The notes: generated by a model from the letters alone, not told the origin. A stretch of 64,000 nucleotides of DNA from Bicyclus anynana (GCF_947172395.1 NC_069108.1:1279501-1343500); one strand, 5' to 3'; positions 22,519 to 34,762 are shown, counted from the stretch's first letter. A program made the numbers and translations.

Positions 22519-22818
22519 GATGATTATCAACCCATATTCGGCTCACTACTGAGCTCGAGTCTCCTCTCAGAATAAGAGAGGTTAGGCCAAATAGTCCAGT
22601 CCACGCTGGCTCAATGCGGATTGGCAGACTTCACACACGCAGAGAATTAAGAAAATTCTCAGGTTTTTTTACGATGTTTTTCCTTCACCATTTGAGACAC
22701 GTGATATTTTATTTCTTAAAATGCACATAACTGAAAAGTTGGAGGTGCATGCCGCGGACCGGATTCGAACCTACACCCTTCGGAGGCAGAGGTCATATCC
22801 ACTGGGGTCTCACGGCTA
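22519..22818 (-). mobile_element. Family 1 SINE
   Basis: Full reverse copy between exon 2 and the 5' UTR exon of gene A. Confidence 0.75.
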
Positions 22819-22992
22819 TTGGGATGATTACCCCCTAGAGTACCACAAACCTCTACCTCTTTATAATATTAGTAGTATAGATGAAAAAAAAAATCAAGAA
22901 AACTACACTTTTTGTACTAAAATTTCACCGTTAATTAATCTAATTTGACAATTAAGATTTAATATAAATTAGTTAAATAAAAAAAATCTTAC

Positions 22993-23079
22993 GTCATTGG
23001 TTTATAAATTAAATAATTCACTTAGCACAAGACACGATGTAACTTGACATGAGACTGTATGAATGGTCCGGTTTGCACT
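22993..23079 (-). other. Gene A exon 1 (5' UTR), predicted
   Basis: The low end is a good donor (GTAAGA read on the minus strand). The high end is set at an arthropod initiator TCAGTG with +1 at 23,079. Exon 2 has an acceptor 12 bases before the ATG, so an upstream untranslated exon must exist; this is the best candidate nearby. Confidence 0.35.
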
Positions 23080-24550
23080 GAGATAGCTTGACTGCTAAAG
23101 GGTTGCAACTCCAAAATTATCAGAAAGATTTTTCTTTCATCTTAATCATAAGTCCAGAATCCAGCAGCATTTTTACAGTTGATTACTATTAAATTAATTT
23201 CCGTGAGTAGCTTCGTCTTGATGCTTAACTTTTATATTTTCGAAAATTATTGATTCTGGTAGCTAACAGAGTTACTATATAAAAAAATCTACGCGTAGGA
23301 ACTAGATAACTTACCACGCAATTTGTAGGATAATATGGCTGATAAGTTATTAAAAATAATAAGTTGTAAATAAGATTAATTAAGCAAAAGGAAAAAAATC
23401 CTGGTTTGTAACAATTTCTGATGACTCTCCTCCCAAATTGTATCAATTACGAGCCTATTGGTAACAAACAAAAAATCAAATCTTACCTCTATATAATATT
23501 ATAGAACGTTTTATGTAGGATGGTGCGGGTGACAGTTCATTTCACTCTTGAAAGTTTTCCCGAAATTCACGATAATAGTAATTAGAAAAACACTTTAGTA
23601 CCTATAAATATATACAGGGTGTCCTGCAGTTAATGGTTCAAACGCAAACACAAATACACCTACAAAACTAATCAAATTAGTTTTAGATAACTAGGTTGTT
23701 TGTATGTGAACATAAAAGAAGGGAATAAACAACCCGAAATGTATTTTCAAAATTCAACATTTCTTAATTATACAATATATTTTCTTGTTTCTAATTAAAC
23801 AGAAATACCTGTTAATCATAAATCATGAATCATAAATCATTTATTGCCAGAATGTGGTGATATACAGATATTGTTACATTTTAATGTTCATACACAATCT
23901 GCCTCATAGGCGTGCAAGCCGAGTACATTATAATGATTTTTATTTCGTAATATTAAAATTGTCTATTATTTACAATGTCATCTCATAAATTAAAGACATA
24001 GAACAAAAATAATACAATAAGATTAAACCAAGGGTCAAAACATTAGGTATTCATTTACAGTTTGTTGATATCTGCCTATTGATTAAATGAGTTTTTTGCA
24101 ATCATCTTATTTTTTGCATCGTTAAAAATATTTTAAATAAATATACTTAAACAATACACATCACTATCTAGCCCCAAAGTAAGCATACAGAGCAGCTTGT
24201 GTTATGGGTGCTAAGATAATTGATATTATAATATTCATATACATTTATATACTACATATAAATACTTATATAATGTATAAATACACACAGACACTGGAAA
24301 AAAACCCATGCTCATCACACAAATATTTTCGAGTTGTGTATTTTATATAGATAATGATTCTGGAGTTGCAACCCAACTAGCCGCGTCTTATCAGCACTGA
24401 CGCCGCGCGCCCTCTGACCTGATGAATTAAAGATTCATTAACAGTGACCAGTGTAATGTGGCCCCTCGATGTTTTCGCACTAAACTTAACCCTCAACATT
24501 TTACCTAAACAGGACAAAATCAGAAGCAGTTTGATCAGAGAGAAAACGAA
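23080..24550. other. Intergenic: upstream region of gene A
   Basis: AT-rich. A TATAAAAG lies at 23,229-23,236 on the minus strand, an alternative core promoter for gene A. I see no coding sequence. Confidence 0.4.
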
Positions 24551-24554
24551 AAAC

Positions 24555-24832
24555 AATGACCTCCGTGGCGCAGTGGTATGCGCGAGGTCCTGGGTTTGAT
24601 CCTCGGCTGAGCAAATTGAGGTTTTTTTAATTGTTCCTGGTCTGGCTGGTGGGCTGGAGGAAGCTTCGGCTTTGGCTAGTTACCACCCTCCGGCAAAGAT
24701 GTACTGCCAAGCGATCTAGCGTTTCGGTACGATGTCGTGTAAAAACCGCAAGGGGTGTGGATTTTCATCCTACTACTAACAAGTTAGCCCGGTTCCATCT
24801 TAGATTGCATCATCACTTACCATCAGGTGGAA
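24555..24832 (+). mobile_element. Family 2 SINE
   Basis: tRNA-like head GACCTCCGTGGCGCAGTGG (A box) with GGGTTTGATCC (B box). It ends at ACCATCAGGTG, where a MITE begins. Confidence 0.75.
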
Positions 24833-25340
24833 TGGGGATGATGACTAGGTTTGAATATATTGATTTTTTATGATATATTCGGGTAAATAGGGTCAATGTT
24901 AACTAATTTATACATAAAAAGCAAAGATTGTCTGGATATTTGCAAAATAAATGGGATTATAAAATTTCAAAAACTATTAAAATTTTTTTATCGTAATTAG
25001 ATGAAAATTTATACAGTTTTAGCTTCCTTACATTAAATGTGACATTTTTTAATATATGAACTATAAAGATAAACGCACAAATAACAAAGATATTAGTAAT
25101 TTTGTTTGAACGCGCATACAAATCTAACGATCATTACATTGCCTATGACGTCATTTTTTCGAGCCATTTTGTATGGGTCGTTTTTCAGGGATCCGCGGCA
25201 GCGCCGCAAATCTGACTCTTTAAATCCCTGTAGCTCCGAAAGTAATGATCCCAGATATCCTGTTACTTTTACAAAATTGCTTTGCTATTAGTATACTCTT
25301 AATTTATATACAATTTAAAAAACTGTCATCATCCCTATTG
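24833..25340 (+). mobile_element. MITE with GGGATGATGAC ends
   Basis: Second full copy, opposite orientation, from GGGGATGATGACTAGG to AACTGTCATCATCCC. Partial copies: 2,860-3,205, 58,512-58,560, 60,546-60,740 and 63,000-63,340. Confidence 0.7.
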
Positions 25341-25384
25341 TGGTCAAGGCCTAACTTGTAAAGTACCTATAAAAAAATGATGAC

Positions 25385-25637
25385 TGGATGATAGCCCAGT
25401 GGATATGACCTCTGCCTCCGTTTCCGGAGGGTGTGGATTCAAATCCGGTCCGGGGCATGCACCTCCAACTTTTCAGTTGTGTGCATTTTAAGAAATTAAA
25501 TATCACGTGTCTTAATTATCTGCGTGTGTGAAGTCTGCCAATCCGCATTGGGCCAGCGTGGTAGACTATTGACCTAACCCCTCTCATTCTGAGAGGACTC
25601 GAGCTCAGCAGTGAGCCGAATATGGGTTGATAACGAA
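25385..25637 (+). mobile_element. Family 1 SINE
   Basis: Copy with a central deletion, ending GGGTTGATAACG, followed directly by a reversed family 2 head at 25,655-25,800. Confidence 0.75.
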
Positions 25638-25654
25638 GGCAAATGGGGTTTAAT

Positions 25655-25800
25655 TGTTTCGGAACAACTGAAGCCTCCCACCAGCCAGACCTGGACCAAT
25701 TAAGAAAACCTCAAGAGACCCAGCTGGGAATCGAACCCAGGACCTCCGTCTTGTAAATCCACCGCCACCGCGCATACCACTGCGCCACGGAGGTCTTTAT
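25655..25800 (-). mobile_element. Family 2 SINE, head half
   Basis: Reverse copy ending CGCCACGGAGGTC; the 3' half is missing. Confidence 0.7.
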
Positions 25801-26720
25801 TAGGAGGGTAAAAAGCATGGGTAACCTTTTTTTTAAAATAACCTGCTATTTATATATAAAATGTTTTTTTTGTACCTAAAAGTATAATAATACCCGCATT
25901 ACCATTTTCTATTCGATAGCGAGATAAGTTATCGTGTCGAATCTCTAGTACGAGTTTAGCTAATTCACAATCGTCTGTGGAATTGAAATTAGTATTTTTC
26001 GTTAATTATTATTTGGAATTACTCCCAGCAAGTCAATACATTAACTTTGACGGATGTTGGTGAATATATACAAAAATTACCAACTAGCTAATATCTAATA
26101 CGAGTATAAGGCTAATTTGACATTTTTTTATGGGTCTTATATTGTTTAATAGCGTTCTTTAGATTAGAATGAAAAAAAAAATCATATTTTTTAAGACATG
26201 ACAGTTTTAATTTTTAAATAGAATACGTAAAAGTTTTAATTTTAAATAGTTTTATGATGAGTCAAAACGCTGTCGGCAATGATGGTCTGTATTTAACTGT
26301 TTCATGACGTCACATTAACACTAAACCTTAACCAAAGAAAACATACATAAAAGCACCTTAACCAAACAGAGTGTTTGACAAAAGTATTAGTTGATAACAC
26401 AGAGTACATAACCAGAGAAAATCTTTAGAGAATAAATAATCTTATTTCTTTAGTTTTTATGGACAGTTTTTAAAATATTTAATATCATAAGACATTTTTC
26501 TTGAATAATATTGTAAATTACTGATGCGACGGTTCGTGTCGTACTGACTCGAGAATGTATTCGTTTTTGAATTTTGTATTTGGAGCGGCTACGACACCGT
26601 CGTGTACCATACGCTCTATCTGCCTATTACTGATTAATCTGTGTTGAAACACCACATATTAGATAATCTATAAGTGTCAAGTTGATCTAAAATGGACTTC
26701 TTTAAAATTTTATAAATTGA
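25800..26720. other. Intergenic, nothing recognised
   Basis: AT-rich DNA without open frames of note or repeats shared with the rest of the window. Confidence 0.5.
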
Positions 26721-26724
26721 ATAG

Positions 26725-27245
26725 TAGATGCCGCGTGATTCCACCCACGTGGTTCCCGTTCCCGTAGGAATACTGAGATAAAATGCCTATAGCCTTCCTC
26801 GATAAATGGGCTATCTTTTTTTCTTCTCTACAAGTTAGCCCTTGACTACAATCTCACCTTATGGTAAGTGATGATACAGTCTAAGATGGAAGCGGGCTAA
26901 CTTGTTAGGAGGAGGATGAAAATCCACACTCCTTTCGGTTTCTACACATCATACCGGAACGCTAAATCGCTTGGCGGTACGTCTTTGTCGGTAGGGTTAG
27001 GGTGGTAACTAGCCACGGCCGAAGCCTCCCACCAGCCAGACCTGGACCAATTAAGAAAACCTCAATCGGCCTAGCCGGGGATCGAACCCAGGACCTCCGT
27101 CTTGTAAATCCACCGCGCATACCACTGCGCCACGGAGGCCCTCAAAACTAACACTGAAAGAATTTTTCAAATCGGTCCAGTAGTTCCTGAGATTAGCGCG
27201 TTCAATCAAACAAACAAACTCTTCAGCTTTATAATCTTAGTATAG
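26725..27245 (-). mobile_element. Helitron-like copy split by a family 2 SINE
   Basis: 26,725-26,818 and 27,146-27,245 are the two halves of one Helitron-like repeat. The SINE at 26,820-27,145 sits between them, so the SINE came later. The block ends about 85 bases before the gene C TATA box. Confidence 0.65.
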
Positions 27246-27330
27246 ATTAAACTTTAGCTAAGTTTCCATTCTCGATATCGACTTACGCTTTCGAAATGTA
27301 ACATCGTACTTCGAATCACATATCTTTGTA

Positions 27331-27338
27331 TATAAAAG
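27331..27338 (+). promoter_or_regulatory. TATA box of gene C
   Basis: TATAAAAG lies 45 bases before the ATG at 27,376, a normal spacing for a core promoter with a very short 5' UTR. Confidence 0.6.
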
Positions 27339-27375
27339 GGTTGTAATTGTGATACTTACCATAAATCACGTCGAA

Positions 27376-27461
27376 ATGGTGCGAAGGAAGGCTGCGGTCA
27401 TATTAGCCATTGTTCTGTTGCAGCTGACTTTACCTGCTGCATCATTTAGCAGACAAAAACG
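27376..27461 (+). CDS. Gene C exon 1: signal peptide
   Basis: ATG to donor GTATGT, 28 codons plus two bases. The first 23 residues form a basic head and a long hydrophobic core ending PAASF. Confidence 0.6.
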
Positions 27462-27474
27462 GTATGTCATCATG

Positions 27475-27757
27475 ATTTTCAATCTCACCTGATGGTAAGT
27501 GATGAAGCAATCCAAGATGGAATCGGGCTAACTTGCTAGGATGAAATCCACACCCCTTTAAATTTCTACACGACGTCATACCGGAACGCTAAATAGCTTG
27601 GCGGTAGTTCTTTGTCGGTGGGGTGGTAACTTGCCACGGCCAAAGCCCACCACCCAGACCTGGACCAATTAGGTAAACCCTTGGTCCAGCCGTGTATCGA
27701 ACCCAGGACCTCCGTCTTGTAAGTTCATTGCGCATACCACTCCGCCACAGAGGCCGT
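27475..27757 (-). mobile_element. Family 2 SINE in gene C intron 1
   Basis: Reverse copy, AATCTCACCTGATGG at one end and CGCCACAGAGGCC at the other. It begins 14 bases after the exon 1 donor. Confidence 0.7.
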
Positions 27758-27930
27758 CGAAAGTAAGTACTCGTTGAGACAAATCAAATGAGCCCAAACT
27801 CGATTAGGTTGCGTTGTTTAATTAAGGAGTTCCTATGGCCACCTTCCAGTTCCATCATCAGCTCTATGTCATAATAAAATTGCATTGTCATCCGATTTAT
27901 ATATGCACGTTCATCCATGTCGTATTGCAG

Positions 27931-28054
27931 CTGCATAGTGATACAGAAGCAGTCAGGCACGCACGGGGACAGCGCGGAAGGGGAGGAGGACCGGGACATC
28001 GAGCCGCGCAAGCCTGACCGCCGGACAGATGGACATGACAGGAGGAACGCAGAG
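27931..28054 (+). CDS. Gene C exon 2
   Basis: Acceptor TTGCAG, donor GTATTC; enters in phase 2, leaves in phase 0. Encodes an acidic then basic stretch with DRRT and DRRN dibasic sites. The nearby AG at 27,936 would bring an early stop. Confidence 0.55.
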
Positions 28055-28611
28055 GTATTCTTTTTTAATGACTGTAATCTCACCTAATGTTAAGTGACCA
28101 TACAGTCTAAGGTACTTAAAGAAGTCATTATATTCTTCCCACCAGTAGCGAAAACTGAAATTTTCTCGTAGGTAAACCGTTCATGTGGTTTTTTAGTATG
28201 AATGTGTTTTTGGCTGAGTTCGTTGAATTATGTACTCGAGGATTTTTAAAGGTAACCCGATATGTCGCCCCTGCTTCCTACACCTCTGATGTTTGCGGCA
28301 TCGTACCGGAAAAACATGAAAAAAATGGGTCAAAGTAACTCAGCGGGCGATGGAGCGAGATCCACATAAGAACCAAAGAATATTTTTATATCTGTAACTC
28401 CTAAAATAAAGGACTTTCCATACGAATTTTCAACCGCTATTTAACCCCCTTTTATTTTTATTTTAGGGTCAAAAAGTATCCCAAGTTTTGCTCCATGGCC
28501 CCATTTATAATAATACCAAAATTCATCTTAATCGGTTCAGCCTTTTAGCCGTGAAAAGGTCGATAGATAGACAGACTTACTTTAGCATTTATAAGTATGG
28601 ATATTTTCCAG

Positions 28612-28728
28612 AGGCTACCACCAGATTCTGAATTCCTGAGGTACAAAATCGGCCCGACGAAGAGATTGGACGACGCGATCCGTTACAAGAACACACTGAC
28701 ATCGCTGAAGAACCGATTTTTATACTAA
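28612..28728 (+). CDS. Gene C exon 3: C-terminus
   Basis: Acceptor TTTCCAG; 38 codons and TAA. Encodes RLPPDSEFLRYKIGPTKRLD and a tail ending NRFLY. Confidence 0.6.
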   Translation, partial: RLPPDSEFLRYKIGPTKRLDDAIRYKNTLTSLKNRFLY

Positions 28729-28752
28729 TTAAGTTAGTTTATAAATTAGTTA

Positions 28753-28758
28753 AATAAA
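28753..28758 (+). terminator. Poly(A) signal of gene C
   Basis: AATAAA 25 bases after the stop codon. Confidence 0.55.
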
Positions 28759-29074
28759 AACCCTCCGACAATTTTACACCCCAAATAAAATATGTAGGTA
28801 CCTTTCATCGCAATGGAAAAAATTAACTTTAAAGTCTCGTTATTCGGTAAATATTCTCATTTGACCTGTGCTCATAATAAATGATCTCTTACTTATTTAC
28901 TTTTCATAAAATATATTGTACAGAAATTATATTGAAATTCATAAATTTCAATAAAAATTCAATGGTCTATGATCCGAATTAGAACTTCACCCATCCAATA
29001 ATTATACTATTACTCGGTAACTTCATCCAATAATTAAATGGGTATTTTACACTAATTTATTTATTGGATGCAAG

Positions 29075-29144
29075 TTGCCAGTATTGAGGAGAACTCAGGG
29101 AGGTTATTTCTATAACCTCCCTGAGTTCTCCTCAATACTGGCAA
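29075..29144. repeat. Perfect 33-bp hairpin
   Basis: Arms 29,075-29,107 and 29,112-29,144 are exact reverse complements with loop TTCT. It lies downstream of gene C. Confidence 0.9.
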
Positions 29145-29767
29145 CAAAATTACTAATTCTATAAAAAATATACAATTAGTAATTCTTTATTTTTAATTAA
29201 CCGACTTCAAAAAAAGGAGGAAGGTTTCAATTCAATGCGTATGTTTTTTATGTTTGTTACCCAGTTATAAAAATTCTTTTTTTACTCAAAAGAGATATCC
29301 AGATTGGTCCCATTTAATTTTTATGAAAATCGGTTTAGTAATTTTGTGGTAAAATCAAAATAACTGGTATATGTCTTTGAAATCGGTTTCATTTTTATGT
29401 TAAAAAGATTATTTAGCTTGAAATTTATAGTTTTTTATTAGTGAAATAAATTGAGTCAATTTAACTTTTTATCATTTATTTTTGTAATAAAACCCAAATT
29501 ATTCACCACAACACTGTAAACAGTAAACGAACACATAGTCTGACATACATATATAACAGCGCCTTCATGTTATGTTACGGCTAAAGGGCAAAGAGTTTGC
29601 AAAGTTAAATTTGCCCGGAAATCCATTCTATGCATTTCGATTTACGACTTTCTCATTGTCCTAGTGGCTATGATAGTAGCGTTATGAGTTTAAATCTTAG
29701 GCCGTGCCACAAAAGATTGGACTTTTCTTGAAATGATAGCCCGAAGTTGAGAAATTAGTGATATTAA

Positions 29768-30005
29768 AAAAAATCATTTATTTCAAGTAGGCTCAGTTTA
29801 CAAGCTCTTTTGACACGTCAGTTGACTATTTGTAAAGATTCTACCACCGGTTCGGAAGGCAGGTTCTGCTGAGAAGATACCGGCAAGAAACTCAACAGTT
29901 GCTCTTTTGAAAAAGTCATACAGTATTATAATTTACAATTGATAACAATTACTGTTTACATTTCTTATAGTTTTACTTCCTGTGTGAAGGTGGAAGCTGA
30001 TCCAA
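29768..30005 (-). mobile_element. LINE 3' fragment (FLAGIFSAEPAF type)
   Basis: The minus strand encodes TVEFLAGIFSAEPAFRTGG and a stop, then a TGAAATAAATG tail. Other copies at 1,936-2,160 and 19,455-19,620. Confidence 0.55.
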
Positions 30006-31645
30006 CGGGCTACAACCAAATTACACACACACATGTCACGGCAGAGTCTCTTGCCCGGTCATTAACATAATATTGATTAACAGAGTCAAATATTCATCTT
30101 AAGCCCATTAACCTCTTCACCCTTCTCACCTCCTCTAAAAGGAAGGAGGATTGCAGGAGTAGTGGGCCATTTAAATGAGCAGATAGAATTGGGCTAGTGA
30201 AAGTAGAACCTGAAATCGCAATAGAAAACAAATCCATAAATTATTCTGCAATGGAATTACTCAGTTTGACACTTTTATACGTTGTAATGTTTCACACATA
30301 TGCGTTTTTAAACAACCATTAAGTAGTAGATCTTTTTTATATTTTTTCCGGCGTTTTCAAGCTCTACCTTTAGTAACCAAACTATAGTGAGCGAGTCCAA
30401 CGCACACTTTGGTCATCTCAAAGATAATATTATACGCCTGCAATACCTCGAGGAAGGTTAAATGCATTTTCTATTATGTACTTGGCCGGGCAAAAATTAA
30501 CTTTGCACACCGTCCGAACTTTGGTTTACAATATATAATACATAAGAATATTTTTGTATTTGTCAACACACATTACAAGTATTAAAAGAACTGTCAGAAT
30601 ACAAGTGTATGACCCTGGAAAATAAGGTATCTACCTCAGCACGGTGCTGAGCTCATCGTTAAAATTATTAAATATCGTCATTTCACTAGAGAATACTATG
30701 TTATGTTATGAACTAAGTGATTGATAGGGCAACATCTATAATTCCCGGGAAATGTACCAATGGCCATTATTATCTAGTTAGATAAAGTTAGGAAAGAATT
30801 TAAGTTAGATTAAGACTATTACATTACATTGTAGCAAAGCAAGATTTTGACATTAGGATTAGGATTAGGGATTTCGTTAAAAGAGATGGTTCAAAATTGT
30901 ATGGAGCCGAGGATTAGTCACTATACCCTGGAGGAAATAAAAGAAAATATGTTTTTTAACCATTTTTAATTATACAAATCTAAGAATTTACTTTAATTCT
31001 TTCGAAATATTATTCATTATCTCCCGAGAAATGCAACACTTTAAATGGGTAATAATGGCGGATTGATGACGTTTTCATTACAGTAGTCGATTGACGTTTG
31101 CTGTCAATTGTCATGTCATAGTTGCTTTATGGGTGCCATCTTGATGTAACTCATAAACTTGGGTTTTAATTTTATTTATATCTTTTTATTTAGTTATATT
31201 TATTAGATTTTAATAAAATCCTAGTATTTTTTAAATTTTAATGATAGGGGTACAAGAGTCGACCCGAAATGGACCATATCCTTTCAATAAATGCCATCTA
31301 TATTCATATTTCCCGGGCATTATAAATAATACCCTAAACCAATCGTATTTATATTGTTTAGCCGTAACATTCAATATATTATATATTTATATATAATATA
31401 ATAATCACACATGTATACAAATTTTCTACTTAAGAAATGTATGTACAAGAAAATCCTAACACATTTTAACACACATACGTAATGATAATATTTTATATAT
31501 ATTAATTAATTAAAACTTATTTTTAATTCTTTGTAAATATTCCATAGCAGTCTTGGATGGTAAATTTTTCAATTATTTCGTAAATATAGTCCTTGATCAA
31601 CGTATAACTATCGAATGCTGTAATTTAAATTGGGATATAGATCAA
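30006..31645. other. Intergenic, nothing recognised
   Basis: AT-rich; a near-palindromic TA tract around 31,375-31,400. No coding sequence seen. Confidence 0.5.
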
Positions 31646-31649
31646 TATC

Positions 31650-31990
31650 GAACTATCATCATCATCATCATATCAGGCGATGGACGTCCACTGCAGGACA
31701 TAGGCCTTTAGTAGGGACTTCCAAACATCACGATACTGAGCCTGCATCCAGCGAATGTCTGCGACTCGCTTGATGTCGTCAGTCCACATAGTGGGGGGTC
31801 GATCAACACTGCGCTTTGGGACCCTAACGTTTATCGACTCTTCAAACTATATGCCCCGCCATTGTCACTTCAGCTTCGCGACTCATGCTATGTCGGTGAC
31901 TTTGGTTCTTCTGCGGATCTCCTCATGTCTGATTCGATCACGCAGAGATACTCCTAACATAGCTTGTTCCATCGCCCGCTGTGTGATTCT
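31650..31990 (-). mobile_element. RTE-type LINE 3' end
   Basis: Same 3' sequence as the copy at 18,635-19,190 (GGACGTCCACTGC at its tail). The open frame 31,755-32,273 on the plus strand is its antisense. Confidence 0.7.
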
Positions 31991-32397
31991 GAGCCTTTTA
32001 ATAAAGCTCATAGTTAGCGACCAAGTCTCTGAACAACAGGTCATCACTGCCAAAATTCCTCAGTGCCTGATGACAAAAGTCTTGACAAAAAAGACAATGC
32101 GTGTTGCCAGTGATGACCTATGGTTCCGAGACATGTTATATCCCCCAATATTTCTTGTATCATCATCTAACATTGTTGATCCAGTGGTTAGCATAGGTGG
32201 CATCGGATCACAAGGTTACAAAAGCTACGTTATTCACTCGAAAACAGCAATGCAAACAATACTTTTCTGTTAATGTAATAAATACTGTGGAAGCAAAAAA
32301 AAAGGTTCTTTCATTTTTGAACACATGCAGTTTATGCGTTACCATTCTTCTGTTTCAATACTCCATATAGCATATCTATGGCATGGAATATAGTATA

Positions 32398-32640
32398 GGG
32401 GTTAAGCCAATAGTCCACCACGCTGGCCCAATGCGGATTAGCAGACTTCACACACGTAGAGAACATAGAATTTCTCAGCTATGCTGGTTTCCTCACGATG
32501 TTTTCCTTCACCATTTGAGACACGTGGAGAAAGACACAAGAAATTAAATTTTTTTAAAATACACACAACTGAAAAGTTGGAGGTGCATGGATTCGAACCC
32601 ACACCCTCCGAATCGTAGGCAAAGGTCATATCCACTCTGC
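32398..32640 (-). mobile_element. Family 1 SINE
   Basis: Reverse copy with several changes; the start of the tRNA-like head is lost. Confidence 0.65.
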
Positions 32641-32644
32641 ACAG

Positions 32645-34545
32645 GAAAATTCGGCTCCCGAAGAATTAAAAGAAAAAAAAAACGGTTTATACTTCGATGA
32701 TTAAGTCTGACACACACTTTTAGATTTATACTAACATCATATTTTATATATAATTATATAATTATGTATACAGATATAATAATAACGTATAAAATTTACT
32801 GAACTATTCTTAACCTATACGAAGTTATGTTAAATTTTCTAGCGATTTTATAACACTTAACATTAAGGTAGTACAGACGCCAATTCTTAACAATATTAAT
32901 TTCAATGAAAATATTTAACACAAAATAGCATATCTGAGATAATCTCAACTTCTTTTTGTACAAAATAAATAAATAAAAATAGTTTGAATAAATAAATAGA
33001 GGTCTATAACCAGCAAACATTCATTTGTTGTAATTTTCGTTAAGATCTTCAGGGTAATTCACTAACATCAAAGGACATGTCCCAAAATGGGCCTTTATTA
33101 TATAAAGTAAGTTAATAGTATTTTTCACGGATAGAAGATACAAATTACTGTTGAGAAAATAATTTTCAGAATTTTTGGAACCCCAATTAATTGGATAAAT
33201 ATTTTTTTTGTTTCGCTCCCTTGTCTACAAATTAAACATAGACAATACAGTAAGTTTTCAAAACAGCCAATAAAAACACCTGGAATTTAATTCATATCTG
33301 GTGTAGGCTGTCAATGTCAAATATTGTCAAATGTCAATAAGACAAGTGAAAAAGAATCATTAATTCGTAGACAGAAGCAATCAACAAAAAAAAATCCTTA
33401 AATTGCTTTAAAAACGCCATAAACGAATGCTATTACTCGAAGATCACTGATAAATATCTGCCAGTGTGTGAGTTACAAGTATGCTGCCATTATAAAAAGT
33501 CTTGATTAATGTTGCCAGCTAACAAAAAAATAACATTTTATACAAGTCATTTTAAAAAAATGCGGGTTCCAAAAATTTTTTTTTTTTTTGGTTTTAATTT
33601 CCCTATATTTTATATTCTTTTAAGATAAACATAATTTGTTCTGCTTAGTTGACACTCGGAATAAAGGCCCAGCCTCCGTACAAAATTGGGACTTTAGGAC
33701 ACCTTTGTAACAAATGTCATCCGGTGTCTACTGACAACCCTTCGTAGATATCATACAGTAGGTAGATGACATTTGACATTTAATTTCTTGTTTATTTTAA
33801 CAGGTTGTTAATAAAGTCCATAATTAGTGAATAAGCCGGCTGCAGATTTTAGTTCAATTGCTGGATCAATTATATATTTGCATTTTAGTTTATTAGAACA
33901 TGTTCAAAAGTCAGTCAGTCAGTCAAAATTACTTTACGAAGGGATCACGATAAAAAAAATCATATAAGTGAGTGTCAATCGGTGAAACAAAAAAAAAAAT
34001 ATAATCAGCTACGAATTTTTTGTTTTTTGCAGCCTTTTTCGTCCTTTTTGAAGTCGTTTAAAAACTAACAAAATGTAAAAAACAACTTCAACGTCAGCTG
34101 AATTATTGTTATCCTAGAACACGTTTTCAAATACTCATCCAATATTTTACAATGCATCCAGTATATTACTTTTATTTGTATACCATTGATATACAAAAAT
34201 CATAGATACAACATTCTAATAAAGGAAATTTTACCAAGGAAGCTGGGTCTCTTTTGAAAACGTTGTGCACAGATGGTTGTTTTTGTGTATCGCAACACTA
34301 TCGTTCACTATTACAGAGGAATTCGTAGACATTGTAGGGGTACCCCCAGTGGATCATTCAGCCGCTGAGTGTCGAATTTAACCTCTATTTGTTTGAGAAT
34401 TAGACACTCAGAGGGTGATCCCCTGGGGGTCCTAGGGGCTTAGACTTCTTTTAAGCAGGCCTTAAACCAGCGGACGTCTACTAAACTACCTCCCTGCCGA
34501 ATTTCATCTTTATATGTCAAGCGGTTTTCAATATTTTGTGATAGT
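32645..34545. other. Intergenic, nothing coding recognised
   Basis: AT-rich. Several TGTCAAATGTCAA-like words near 33,310-33,345 and a repeat of the CCGACTTCAAAAAAGGAGG type near 34,030-34,090 (also at 29,200-29,240, 58,700-58,740 and 60,920-60,950). Confidence 0.45.
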
Positions 34546-34549
34546 GACG

Positions 34550-34762
34550 ATTTGCCCGCGATTTCGTCCGCGTGGAATTCTCTTTCACAAATCCCGTGGG
34601 AACTATGAATTTTTGCGGTATGAAAAGTAGCTTGTGTTAATTTAGGGTGTTATCTATCTTCGTTTTAAATTTCAACCAAATCGATTAAGTAGTTGCGACG
34701 TTAAAGAGTAACAAACATCCATACAAACTTTCGCGTTTATAATATTAGTAGGAAGATATTAT
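34550..34762 (-). mobile_element. Second Helitron-like repeat family (CGCGACTTCGTCCGC)
   Basis: GCGATTTCGTCCGCGTGG at one end and TTTATAATATTAGTAGG at the other. Related pieces: 1,715-1,920, 20,640-20,700, 36,590-36,630, 59,015-59,230 and 62,118-62,290. Confidence 0.5.

Larger units (their letters stand above)
720..23079 (-). other. Gene A: vitellogenin-family large lipid transfer protein (5' part; partial gene)
   Basis: Gene-level entry. A 5' UTR exon and 21 coding exons join in consistent phase to give 982 residues, and the last exon ends in a splice donor, so the gene continues left of the window. The protein is secreted and should bind and carry lipid. Residues 1-18 are a signal peptide. 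Residues 19 to about 650 match the vitellogenin-type lipid transport N domain: KGEVVTG near the start, DEPAWSSNVKRG at the end of the first beta sheet, then helical-repeat exons. Residues 690-980 match the open beta-sheet region (PTELGTPIRLQTSV). The beta-sheet region after the helical domain argues against a microsomal triglyceride transfer protein. A crossveinless-d or vitellogenin-like member is my best guess; apolipophorin is not excluded. Family is near certain, subfamily is not. Confidence 0.85.
27376..28728 (+). other. Gene C: small secreted basic protein, possible peptide precursor
   Basis: Gene-level entry. Three exons join in phase to give 108 residues. Residues 1 to about 23 are a signal peptide (AAVILAIVLLQLTLPAASF). 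The rest is rich in charged residues with one cysteine. Basic pairs occur at QKR right after the signal, at DRRT and DRRN, and at TKRL near the C-terminus, as in peptide precursors. No amidation signal (G before a basic pair) is seen, so a bioactive peptide is not proven. I do not recognise the family. A TATA box and an AATAAA frame the gene, which makes a real transcript likely. Confidence 0.6.

Noticed and set aside
31755..32273. 172-codon plus-strand ORF
   Set aside because: The first part is antisense to an RTE LINE tail on the minus strand; no signal peptide, domain or splice support.
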